NCBI GenBank assembly: GCA_937951895.1
Contig: CALFER010000025.1
Coordinates: forward strand, 62,001 to 126,000
Length of the DNA stretch: 64,000 bases
DNA from: an uncultured bacterium
GTDB taxonomy: Bacteria > CSSED10-310 > CALFER01
Reading direction: 5' to 3'
In this document: piece after piece, positions 46,368-54,807 of the stretch
How positions within the stretch are numbered: the stretch's first letter is position 1
How the letters are laid out: every line of letters begins with the position of its first letter
Made by a program: the position numbers and the translations under genes
The notes under the pieces: generated by a model
What the model was told of the DNA's origin: nothing
The model's input: the letters and a program-made list of their open reading frames with translations, nothing else
Databases searched by the model: none

Positions 46368-46453
46368 ATAATCCGTCCTTTACCCGGGGTGTTCAGCAGG
46401 ATCGATTCCGATCTCTGCAATGCGGAGCCGGAGGTTACATCTCGTTTGCCATG

Positions 46454-46482
46454 TTGTCAACCAGCATCGGGCAGCATATAAT
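46454..46482 (+). promoter_or_regulatory. Strong sigma-70 promoter of the glycosyltransferase operon
   Basis: TTGTCA (46454-46459), 17-base spacer, perfect TATAAT (46477-46482), giving a short leader of about 30 bases to the ATG at 46519. Confidence 0.75.
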
Positions 46483-46518
46483 CCGGACGATTTTCTTCAG
46501 GGGGATTCTGCAGGGAAC

Positions 46519-47634
46519 ATGGATTACAAACTGGACTGCGCATACTATCTGGGTGAAAAACCTTGTCGTTTCAAGAGGTTGTGTTTCGGCTGCCCTGAGT
46601 ATGAACCGATGGGCACCCGAATTCTTATCCTCAAACTCGGGGCAATGGGCGATGCCCTGCGAACTACTCCGGTGCTCTCGGCAATCCGCCGGTCTTTCTC
46701 GCATGCCCATATCACCTGGCTGACCGATCGGATCTCGATGCCGATTCTGCAATCAAACCCCGGGATCGACCATCTTGGACTTCTCGAACCCCCGGACATG
46801 AATATCGTTCTCGGACAGCATTTCCACCTCCTGCTGTCGCTCGACAAGGCGATTCCCGCCATCGCGTTCGCCATGCAGGTGCATGCGGATCAGCGGCGCG
46901 GTTATGCCATGTCCCCCTGCGGTACGCTGGATGTTTTCAACGATGCCGCTCTGTACAGCCTTGCACTCGGGCTGGACGACGATCTGAAGTTCAATCACAA
47001 CGAAAAGACCTATCAGCAGACGATCCATGAACTTTGTGAAATCGACTATCGGCGGGATCCTTATGTATTCGTGCTTCCGGAGGACGCGCGTTCAGAATCC
47101 GATCGTGTGATCCGGAGTCTCGAATTGCGGGGAAACGGGCCCAGGATCGGTCTGAATACGGGATGTGGAGATGTGTTCGCGACGAAAAAATGGCCGGATG
47201 AGCATTTCATCGAACTCGCACGACTTCTGCATCGCGAATTGGATGCGCAGGTGTTTTTTCTGGGAGGTCCTGCCGAACGCGAGGCGAATCGTCGGATGGT
47301 CGACTGTGTTGGAGATATCGCGGTTGAGGCGGGTGTTCATCCCTTGAATGTATTCGCAGGACTTCTCGAACGCATGGATTGTGTCGTTACCGGAGACACC
47401 ATGGCCCTGCATCTCGCCATCGCAGTCAAAACCCCTGTCATCGGATTGTTCGGGCCGACCTGTCATCAGGAGATTGATTTCTACGACCTGGGGCAACCGC
47501 TTGTTGTTTCCGATTCCTGCGCGCCGTGTTATCGCAGAACATGCGTCCGAGCGGTTTCCTGCATGCACTCGCTGACGCCTCGAATGGTCGCCGACTCCGT
47601 CAGAAATCGCTTTTCGAAAGGCTCTGTTCGTTGA
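46519..47634 (+). CDS. Glycosyltransferase family 9 (heptosyltransferase-like) with N-terminal Cys cluster
   Basis: A 371-residue GT9 enzyme (ADP-heptose:LPS heptosyltransferase type): ILILKLGAMGDALRTTPVL, GLNTGCGDVFATKKWPDEHF, VFFLGGPAEREANRRM, VTGDTMALHLAIAVKTPVIG and the final LFGPTCHQEIDFYD. It transfers a sugar in lipopolysaccharide or polysaccharide assembly. The N-terminus adds CAYYLGEKPCRFKRLCFGCP, a four-Cys zinc-like motif. ATG at 46519 is 37 bases after the -10 box; the longer open frame would start inside the promoter. Confidence 0.88.
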   Translation: MDYKLDCAYYLGEKPCRFKRLCFGCPEYEPMGTRILILKLGAMGDALRTTPVLSAIRRSFSHAHITWLTDRISMPILQSNPGIDHLGLLEPPDMNIVLGQHFHLLLSLDKAIPAIAFAMQVHADQRRGYAMSPCGTLDVFNDAALYSLALGLDDDLKFNHNEKTYQQTIHELCEIDYRRDPYVFVLPEDARSESDRVIRSLELRGNGPRIGLNTGCGDVFATKKWPDEHFIELARLLHRELDAQVFFLGGPAEREANRRMVDCVGDIAVEAGVHPLNVFAGLLERMDCVVTGDTMALHLAIAVKTPVIGLFGPTCHQEIDFYDLGQPLVVSDSCAPCYRRTCVRAVSCMHSLTPRMVADSVRNRFSKGSVR

Positions 47635-49121
47635 AGCGCGCGGACTGGTCCGTCATGATCGCCGGCGTTCAGGCGGTCCTCGATACACTGACGGTCGTTG
47701 TGTCGTTCTTCATCGGGTACTTTCTCTATCACCAGCTCCTGTCGATGTTCCAGATCGGCGTCGGTGTGCAGCCCTTCAAGATTTACAGAAACCTGGCGTT
47801 CGGTGCCGGCGTGTTGTTTCTGATCATCTTCGAACGATTCGGATTGTACTCGCGAAGCTTCGGAATCATGAATGTCGAGGAGATCAAACGGATTCTGCAA
47901 TCGCTTCTGATCGGATCCCTGATCTTGTTTTCAGCGTCTTTTCTTTTCCGGCCGATCGTTGAATTGCCCGCAGATCGCTCTTTCGCCGTCGCACCGTTCG
48001 CTCAGGATCCATTCGCTGAGCAGGGTCCGTTGCTCTACTCCCGTCTGATTCTCATGTACTCACTCCTCATCCTGCTTCTTCTGATCACGATCCAGCGAAG
48101 CCTCGTGAATAAACTCCTGCTGCGCATGCATGTCGAGGGACCGGGAATGGTTCGAGTGCTGATCTACGGAGCCAATGAAATCGGCCGACAGTTGCAGAGG
48201 CGGTTGTTCGAAAACCCTCGAATCGGTTTAAAACCGATTGGTTTTCTGGATGATAATCTCGATGAGATCGGACGTGAAATCACCGGGATCCCCGGGAAAG
48301 CGGATACGACCCTGAAAGTTCTCGGAAACGGCCTGGAACTCGAAGAAACCGTGCAGTCATGGAACATCCACGAGGTGATCATCGCGCTCCCGAATGCCAG
48401 CACATCCAGGATTTATGAGATCATCAACGGATGCGCGGCCGCGCATGTCCGATTCAGTTTCGTTCCCAATCTGTATGATCTGCTCATCCAACAGGTCAAA
48501 TTCGAGGAAATCGACGGGATCCCGCTGCTGCGGATGCGTGCGACCCGGCACAGCTATATCTACCTGATCGCCAAACGTTTTTTCGATATCGTATTCTCGT
48601 CGGCAAGCCTCTTGTTGAGCCTGCCGCTGTGGCCGATCGTCACCCTCGCGATCCGTCTCGATTCCCGAGGCCCGGTGCTTTTCCGGCAACCGAGAGTCGG
48701 GAAGGATGGCAAGCGATTTGTCATGTACAAATTCCGCTCCATGTATCTCGATGAATGCATCGACCGTGTCTCACCCAAAGATGGCTCGGATCCCAGAATT
48801 ACGCGAGTCGGCGCTTGGTTGAGGCGATACAGCATCGATGAGATACCGCAGTTCATCAACGTGCTCAAGGGCGACATGAGCATTGTCGGGCCGCGGCCCG
48901 AGATGCCGTTTGTCGTCGAAAATTACACGGCGATGCAACGACAGCGTCTCAGAGCGCGCCCGGGGATTACGGGGATCTGGCAGATCAGTGCAGCGCGGAA
49001 TGCGCAGATCCATGAGAATCTGGATTACGATTTCTACTATGTCGAGAATCAGTCCTTCTTGCTCGATCTCGTGATCATTGCTAAAACAGTCATGTCGGCA
49101 TTCGCAGGAAAGGGATTGTAG
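47631..49121 (+). CDS. Polyprenyl-phosphate sugar-1-phosphate transferase (WbaP/CpsE type)
   Basis: A 496-residue membrane enzyme that starts polysaccharide synthesis by loading a sugar-1-P onto undecaprenyl phosphate. N-terminal membrane helices (VLDTLTVVVSFFIGYFLYHQ and others), a CoA-binding-like Rossmann domain (VLIYGANEIGRQLQRRLFEN), then the catalytic domain (RFVMYKFRSMYLDE, YSIDEIPQFINVLKGDMSIV, GPRPEMPF, RARPGITGIWQI). TTG at 47631 overlaps the previous stop as TTGA and is the likely start; ATG at 47655 is the alternative. Confidence 0.9.
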   Translation: MKRADWSVMIAGVQAVLDTLTVVVSFFIGYFLYHQLLSMFQIGVGVQPFKIYRNLAFGAGVLFLIIFERFGLYSRSFGIMNVEEIKRILQSLLIGSLILFSASFLFRPIVELPADRSFAVAPFAQDPFAEQGPLLYSRLILMYSLLILLLLITIQRSLVNKLLLRMHVEGPGMVRVLIYGANEIGRQLQRRLFENPRIGLKPIGFLDDNLDEIGREITGIPGKADTTLKVLGNGLELEETVQSWNIHEVIIALPNASTSRIYEIINGCAAAHVRFSFVPNLYDLLIQQVKFEEIDGIPLLRMRATRHSYIYLIAKRFFDIVFSSASLLLSLPLWPIVTLAIRLDSRGPVLFRQPRVGKDGKRFVMYKFRSMYLDECIDRVSPKDGSDPRITRVGAWLRRYSIDEIPQFINVLKGDMSIVGPRPEMPFVVENYTAMQRQRLRARPGITGIWQISAARNAQIHENLDYDFYYVENQSFLLDLVIIAKTVMSAFAGKGL

Positions 49122-49128
49122 CTGCACG

Positions 49129-50061
49129 ATGAAAATTCTAGTGACGGGTGGCGCAGGATTCATTGCATCGCATGTCGTCGACCGCTATATCCGGGATGGG
49201 CATGATGTCGCGATCGTCGATAACCTCTCAACCGGAACTCCCCTCAACCTGAATCCCTCCGCACGCTTCTTCAAACTCGATATCAGCGATCCGAACCTCA
49301 GTGCCGTCTTCGATCAGTTCCGGCCCGAAATCGTCAACCATCATGCCGCTCACATCGATCTCAGACGCTCGGTCGAACATCCCGAAATGGATGCGCAGAT
49401 CAATGTGATCGGTGCTATCCATGTACTTGAGAATGCCCGGCGAACCGGAGTCAGGAAGTTCATTTTCGCATCGACGGGAGGTGCGATTTACGGCGAACCC
49501 GGTCAGGTGCCGGTGATCGAGACCGAACCGGCGCGACCTTTATCGCCATACGGGGCCCATAAACGGCTGTTCGAACACCACTTGCGCATCGCACGAGCGC
49601 TCCATGGACTGGATTACACGATTCTCCGGTACGCAAACGTCTATGGTCCGAGACAGGATCCGAAGGGTGAGGCCGGAGTCGTGGCCATTTTCAGCCTCGC
49701 CATGCTCAACAATCGGATTCCGATCATATTCGGTGACGGAGCAAAAACACGGGATTACGTCTATGTGGAGGATGTGGCCGACGCGAATGCTCTCGGATTG
49801 CATCACGGTTCCGGACAGATTCTCAATATCGGGACGGCTCGCGAGACATCTGATCAGGAGGTTTTCGATGCGATCCGGCAAGCCGTCGGATGGACAGGAC
49901 AGCCACGGTACGACGCGATCCGTCCCGGAGAAGTCCTTCGGATTTCGCTGGACAATACGGCTGCAGCTCGAGAACTCGGATGGACACCACGTGCGAATTT
50001 CGAATATGGAGTCCGATGTGCCGTCGATTTCTATCGCTCGAACATGAGGAGGTTCCAGTAG
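49129..50061 (+). CDS. NAD-dependent sugar epimerase (GalE-like SDR)
   Basis: A 310-residue extended SDR enzyme: ILVTGGAGFIASHVVDRYI NAD site, DNLSTGTPLNL, HHAAHIDLRRSVEHP, IYGEPGQVP, catalytic SPYGAHKRLFEH and RYANVYGPRQDPKGEAGVV. The pattern fits UDP-glucose 4-epimerase or a UDP-sugar dehydratase of the same group. It follows the sugar transferase by seven bases. Confidence 0.87.
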   Translation: MKILVTGGAGFIASHVVDRYIRDGHDVAIVDNLSTGTPLNLNPSARFFKLDISDPNLSAVFDQFRPEIVNHHAAHIDLRRSVEHPEMDAQINVIGAIHVLENARRTGVRKFIFASTGGAIYGEPGQVPVIETEPARPLSPYGAHKRLFEHHLRIARALHGLDYTILRYANVYGPRQDPKGEAGVVAIFSLAMLNNRIPIIFGDGAKTRDYVYVEDVADANALGLHHGSGQILNIGTARETSDQEVFDAIRQAVGWTGQPRYDAIRPGEVLRISLDNTAAARELGWTPRANFEYGVRCAVDFYRSNMRRFQ

Positions 50062-50068
50062 ATCCGCG

Positions 50069-51007
50069 ATGAACACGCCTCGCATCCAGGGCACGCAAAA
50101 GATGGATTACGATGCCGATTTTCATCGCAGAACACTTGTGTTCGTCGTCATCGCCGGCAACCTGCTCGACATCGGAAGGATGCTTCCCGTCGGTCGTCGG
50201 CATCTCATTCTCGGCCGGGACCAATCATCGGACTTCTGCATCAACGACGATCGGATTTCACGGCAGCATCTGAAAGTCGGTGACGCCCGAAAAGCAAATG
50301 ATCAACTCGAAGTCTTCATCGAGGATCTCAATAGCACGAATGGAACGATTCTCAACGGCAAAGTCCTGCGCCACTCCGGGTGGTGTCGTCTCGGGGAAAC
50401 CGTTCAGCTCGGGCAGACGATTCTGCTTCTCAGACTTGAGGATCCAGACGAGGATTCCGACAACTCATCGTCTCCCCTCCACCTGATCAGCCGCGATTCA
50501 CTCACCGGAATCTTCAATCGCCGCGCGTTCGAACAGGCATTGGAAAAAGAGCATGATCGCGCCCGGATGTTGAGGCAGACCTATTGCATCCTCGCGATTG
50601 ACGTCGATTTCTTCAAACGGATCAACGATACGTTCGGACACCCGATCGGTGACATCGTGCTGAAACGGATTGCCGCCATTCTGCAGTCGCAGGTTCGGGC
50701 AACGGATTTCGTGGCACGGATCGGGGGAGAAGAATTCGCCATCCTGCTCACAAACCAGAACGTCGTCTCCGGACTGCCGCTTGCCGAGCGTTTGCGAAGT
50801 TCGGTGGAAGCAGCGACTTTTCTGGATATCAACCCCGAGATCAGAGTGACGATATCCATGGGAGTCGCAGATACTACATATGCCCCCGAGGATCCATATG
50901 CCGTGTTCGACCTGGCCGATTGCGCCCTGATGGAAGCCAAGCGATCCGGACGGAATCAGTGCATTGTCGGGCATAAACCCCAGATTCCTGAATTCCAGGA
51001 GGACTGA
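50069..51007 (+). CDS. FHA-GGDEF diguanylate cyclase
   Basis: A 312-residue protein. Residues ~45-125 are an FHA domain (LILGRDQSSDFCINDDRISR, QHLKVG, DLNSTNGTILNGK) that binds phosphothreonine. Residues ~145-305 are GGDEF: DSLTGIFNRRAFEQAL, DVDFFKRINDTFGHPIGD, active site GGEEF, with an RATD inhibitory site five residues upstream. It makes cyclic di-GMP and is open to product inhibition. The FHA domain suggests control by a Ser/Thr kinase such as that at 28115-29005. Confidence 0.92.
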   Translation: MNTPRIQGTQKMDYDADFHRRTLVFVVIAGNLLDIGRMLPVGRRHLILGRDQSSDFCINDDRISRQHLKVGDARKANDQLEVFIEDLNSTNGTILNGKVLRHSGWCRLGETVQLGQTILLLRLEDPDEDSDNSSSPLHLISRDSLTGIFNRRAFEQALEKEHDRARMLRQTYCILAIDVDFFKRINDTFGHPIGDIVLKRIAAILQSQVRATDFVARIGGEEFAILLTNQNVVSGLPLAERLRSSVEAATFLDINPEIRVTISMGVADTTYAPEDPYAVFDLADCALMEAKRSGRNQCIVGHKPQIPEFQED

Positions 51008-51024
51008 CCGGTCCGGCGAAACGG

Positions 51025-52605
51025 TCACTCGATCAGTGAGTCAATCGGCCTGATGCGATCGATGTAATATCTCTCGGTTCCACCGCCTGTCGTTCCCAAT
51101 AATTCGATCTCGATCGGATACCGCCTCGGCAGTTCGAGATGCTGATCGATTCTTAAAACCGCATACACCTCTCCGCGCGCACCGAGCAGTTTCGGAAGAA
51201 GCGTCGCATTCATCGCTCGCATCGTTCTCTTCTGAGCACTCTGCAATCGCATGGTATTCCGATGCTGATCGATCGGATCCTGCTCGAAACGGTCTGCATG
51301 GGGTCCGAGCAGCATGATCGAGTCTCTGACATCATAGCGATCCTGTGCCAATTCAATGAGCAATCCGAGGGAGACAGGGGTGAATACAACGGAATCGAGC
51401 GGAACGTCCCGGCGGACGATCGCTATGGCGCTCATCTGATCAGCAACGGTTCCATTGCGTCCGGTGAGCATCTTATAAGATTGAAGGTCATTGGAGATGA
51501 GACAAGTCGTCATCACGAGTAATATGGCCGCTGCTTTGATTGCGCGACCCGGGATACGTGACAGACCGTCTGCTGCGCAGATGGCAAGCACCGGGAAAAC
51601 GGGAATGAAGTATCGGGAGCTGAATGGATGAAACAAGAGATAAAGAAAGAACGTCGGGAGCATGATACTGAGAAAAACCGCTGCTCGGCGGCGCTCCGAG
51701 AAACTGAGTCGGATCCAGCCCGCAAGACCGATGATCGCGAATATTCCCATTCCCTCGTGAGAGATGGCAGTCAGTGCCCGCGGGAATGCCCTTCCGATCA
51801 TCTCCCATTGAAGCAGATTGCTGATCTGCTGGTGTTGCTGGTATCCGCTCTTGAGAACGCTCCCCAGGCAAAAATACTGATAAAGAAGCTGGAACGATGT
51901 TCCGAGAGTGAAAACGAGGCAGGCATGGAGAACGTGTCTGCATCTGATTCGAAACAAAGAGACCTCTGCAGGGCTCGGATACAGAAGTATCGAACAGATG
52001 ATCGGGATGATCAGCAGGCCTAGATCGAATCGGACCATGATGCCCAGGCCGGAGATGAATGAGGCCGCGAGGTACGCCGAAGAGGCGTTTGAACGCTTGG
52101 GGTGTGTGCTCAGAATCAACACGGTGCATTGAATGCAGAGAGCGGCCATGTGTGACATGGAAGACACCATGTAAAACTGGATGATGGGAGAAGAGCCGAG
52201 AATGAGTATCCCGATGAAAGATACAATCGGCGGATACATCCGACGGAACCACACGTAGCCGAGGGCGACAGCGATTCCGCCGAGAACGATGTTTGCGGAT
52301 AAGACTCCGTGGAACCCGGCAAAACAGTAAAATGGGAACAGGATGAGCGCTGTGCCGATCGGATTGATGGAGTAATAACAGTTCCACGCGCCCGGGATAA
52401 AAAAGCTGCCGATCACTCCCTTTTCGAGCATATCATGTCGGGGAATACACAGATCTCCGAATTCAGCCAGACGCCACACTCCGGTCAAATACTGTGTATC
52501 ATCGGAAAAACGAACACCAGGCGTATACATGATGACAGGAATGACAACGACCGCGCATACGCCGATCAACGGAAAGACCCGAAACGGCAACGTGTTGTTC
52601 TTCAA
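51025..52605 (-). CDS. Polytopic membrane protein, GT-C glycosyltransferase-like
   Basis: A 526-residue protein with about ten membrane helices and a large extracytoplasmic loop after the first (PGVRFSDDTQYLTGVWRLAE), where the FSDDTQY acidic pair sits like the DD/DE site of GT-C transferases. The C-terminal ~140 residues are soluble. It may move a lipid-linked sugar onto a protein or lipid. The start is a TTG at 52605 with no clear ribosome site, 13 bases after the upstream gene, so reinitiation is likely. Confidence 0.6.
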   Translation of the reverse strand: MKNNTLPFRVFPLIGVCAVVVIPVIMYTPGVRFSDDTQYLTGVWRLAEFGDLCIPRHDMLEKGVIGSFFIPGAWNCYYSINPIGTALILFPFYCFAGFHGVLSANIVLGGIAVALGYVWFRRMYPPIVSFIGILILGSSPIIQFYMVSSMSHMAALCIQCTVLILSTHPKRSNASSAYLAASFISGLGIMVRFDLGLLIIPIICSILLYPSPAEVSLFRIRCRHVLHACLVFTLGTSFQLLYQYFCLGSVLKSGYQQHQQISNLLQWEMIGRAFPRALTAISHEGMGIFAIIGLAGWIRLSFSERRRAAVFLSIMLPTFFLYLLFHPFSSRYFIPVFPVLAICAADGLSRIPGRAIKAAAILLVMTTCLISNDLQSYKMLTGRNGTVADQMSAIAIVRRDVPLDSVVFTPVSLGLLIELAQDRYDVRDSIMLLGPHADRFEQDPIDQHRNTMRLQSAQKRTMRAMNATLLPKLLGARGEVYAVLRIDQHLELPRRYPIEIELLGTTGGGTERYYIDRIRPIDSLIE

Positions 52606-52617
52606 AGCTTGACTTGC

Positions 52618-54066
52618 TCAGTTCAGTTTCAGTTTCCTCAGGGCGACGCCGCACATTTTAAGCAGCAGCCAGCCGTGCTTGAATCGCTCGATCTTGATGT
52701 CACCATAAGAACGATCGCGATAACGGATCGGGAGGTCGACGATCTTGAGATTGAGCCTGGCAGCACCGAAAAGCAGATCGAAGTCACCGAACGGATCGAA
52801 ATCGCCAAAATGCGCCCGATTGGCGGCGATTCTCAGATAATCCCGTTTCCAGAGGACTTTCGTGCCGCATAATGTGTCTTTGATTGGTTGCCCGAGAAGC
52901 CAGGTGAAGAGGACGGCGAACAGTTTATTGGCGATCATGTTCAAAAATCGCATGGCATGCTGGTCCATCGGATAAATGAGCCTGCATCCGTTGATGAATT
53001 CACCGTGACCTTCCACGATGGCGTCGTAGTATTTTGCGAGATCTTCGGGGGGCATGGTCAAATCGGAATCCAGTATCATGAGGATGTCGCCTCGACAGGC
53101 ATCGAACGCCTGCCGTACGGCCTGGCCTTTCCCCTTGCCGGTCTGATGCAGTAGTTCGATCCGGTCAAACTTCCGGGGTTCCGTTGCGTCATGCGCCCGA
53201 ATTTCCGACTCAATCGCCTCAATCGTGCCATCCGTCGAATTCCCATCGACGATCATTAACTCGGTGAACTGACCCATCCGGGGTGTTCGTGAGAAGATGC
53301 CGGGCACATTGCCCTTTTCGTTTCGCGTTGGAACCACGACCGAGACGGAAGGCGGGGTCCGCAATGGTATAAACTGTCTGGGAGCAGGGCGGGCGGTCAG
53401 ACAGCAAGTCAGGCAGAGATGGCGCAGTCCGGGCATTCTCGCGAGCACACGATTCAGCAGCGGTGTAACACCCGGAACTCGCAAGGGGAGCAGGACCCGG
53501 GTGTCCTGAGTAACGACCTGGAAATCCGTAAGATACAACAGGTTCATGATGTCGGCCATGGACAGCCAGTTGAGATTCTTATGGCGGGTTCGCAGACCGA
53601 TGAGCGAGGCGAACGTGAGAAACGGTTGCCAGAGATTGTTGTGGAAATTGAGAATGATTCGGGTGTGGGGGGCGCACAGCGGCTTGATGTTTCTGAATGT
53701 TTGTTGAATATCGTGAAGCAGGGGAGTCAGGTCACTGAGTATGATCGCATCGAATGGCGCGGACTCCCCCGGGAGCTGCTGATGCCATTCCGATTTTTCC
53801 ACATCATCTTGAAGGAAATGGAGTTCTGGCCTTCCTGCGTGGATGTCACGCGCTGCGACAATCCGATCCGGATCATGATCCACACCGACACCGATCGAAG
53901 GATTGACTGCCGCCAGTAATCGACCGGTTGCGCATCCCAGTTCCAATACCTTCAAACCGTCTGCGATGACGGAGCGCATGAATCGTTCGATTTCCTTGAA
54001 ATACTCCGTATGCAGTCTGCGGCTTCGTTCGAGATGTGTATACGTGGAGGGTGTTATCCGAGTCAC
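52618..54066 (-). CDS. SAM methyltransferase-GT2 glycosyltransferase fusion
   Basis: A 482-residue fusion. Residues ~35-200 are a class I methyltransferase (LKVLELGCATGRLLAAV, LHFLQDDVEKSEW, DAIILSDLTPLLHD). Residues ~240-460 are a GT2 dolichol-phosphate mannosyltransferase-like domain (VSVVVPTRNEKGNVPGI, LMIVDGNSTDGT, GDILMILDSDLTMPPEDL, IKDTLCGTKVLWKRDYL, DLPIRYRDRSYGDIKI). Together they may methylate and transfer a sugar onto a polyprenyl carrier. GTG start at 54066 lacks a strong site. Confidence 0.85.
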   Translation of the reverse strand: MTRITPSTYTHLERSRRLHTEYFKEIERFMRSVIADGLKVLELGCATGRLLAAVNPSIGVGVDHDPDRIVAARDIHAGRPELHFLQDDVEKSEWHQQLPGESAPFDAIILSDLTPLLHDIQQTFRNIKPLCAPHTRIILNFHNNLWQPFLTFASLIGLRTRHKNLNWLSMADIMNLLYLTDFQVVTQDTRVLLPLRVPGVTPLLNRVLARMPGLRHLCLTCCLTARPAPRQFIPLRTPPSVSVVVPTRNEKGNVPGIFSRTPRMGQFTELMIVDGNSTDGTIEAIESEIRAHDATEPRKFDRIELLHQTGKGKGQAVRQAFDACRGDILMILDSDLTMPPEDLAKYYDAIVEGHGEFINGCRLIYPMDQHAMRFLNMIANKLFAVLFTWLLGQPIKDTLCGTKVLWKRDYLRIAANRAHFGDFDPFGDFDLLFGAARLNLKIVDLPIRYRDRSYGDIKIERFKHGWLLLKMCGVALRKLKLN

Positions 54067-54146
54067 GGGAAATCATTGTCCCGGGTGATGATCCGCTTGT
54101 CAAATTCGATCGTATCGGAAATCCAATCCCGACGCCTTGTCTCTTC

Positions 54147-54175
54147 TTGACAATCGCATACCAATGCCTTATTTC
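54147..54175 (+). promoter_or_regulatory. Candidate promoter before the NusG-like gene
   Basis: TTGACA (54147-54152), 17-base spacer, TATTTC (54170-54175). The -35 is perfect, the -10 weak. It is 43 bases before the ATG at 54218. Confidence 0.35.
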
Positions 54176-54217
54176 TCAGGGCGTGAATCAGTATGGGATT
54201 ACACGCGGAGAAGGCGA

Positions 54218-54721
54218 ATGGTAGGACGGAAGTGCTGGTATGTCATCCAGTCCAAAGCTCATCAGGAGAATCTGGTTATCGCACAACTTACTCGGAGTGG
54301 CATTCGATCCTTCTTTCCTTTGATCGAATATGAATCGATGCAATTCGGGCGGATCGTCAACCGGATACAACCGCTGTTCCCGAGTTATCTGTTCGCATGT
54401 TTCGATTATCATCATCAGGGTGGTCAGATTGTCTGGAACTACGGCTTGAAGCGAATCGTGTCGTTCAGTGGAGAACCTGCGTGTGTGCCGCTGGACGTTG
54501 TGCGGTTGATCAGAATGCGTGCGGATCGAAAAGGCATCATCCGGATGAATCGATCGTTCAGTCCGAACCAACCGGTTCGGATTGTTGGGGGACCGTTCAA
54601 GGACATGGAAGCGATATTTGTCGCGGAGATGTCCGGAACGAGTCGTGTGAAGGTGCTCCTTTCCGTCATGGGAACGCAACCGCGACTGGAATTGCCACGT
54701 GCTATGCTGCGTCCGATGTGA
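54218..54721 (+). CDS. NusG-paralogue antiterminator (RfaH/UpxY/LoaP-like)
   Basis: A 167-residue specialised NusG. The NGN domain opens CWYVIQSKAHQENLVIAQL and has PLFPSYLFACFDYH; the KOW domain has QPVRIVGGPFKDMEAIF. Such paralogues bind RNA polymerase and let it read through long polysaccharide operons. ATG at 54218 has GGAGAAGG upstream. It stands first in the 54-64 kb export locus, exactly where RfaH-type factors sit. Confidence 0.87.
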   Translation: MVGRKCWYVIQSKAHQENLVIAQLTRSGIRSFFPLIEYESMQFGRIVNRIQPLFPSYLFACFDYHHQGGQIVWNYGLKRIVSFSGEPACVPLDVVRLIRMRADRKGIIRMNRSFSPNQPVRIVGGPFKDMEAIFVAEMSGTSRVKVLLSVMGTQPRLELPRAMLRPM

Positions 54722-54807
54722 GAAAGGTGATTATTATCAATGCGTTATCCGCTATGATACAACAGGGCGGAATGGCGGAGCCATATCGGTGACAGGAAGA
54801 AAAACAC

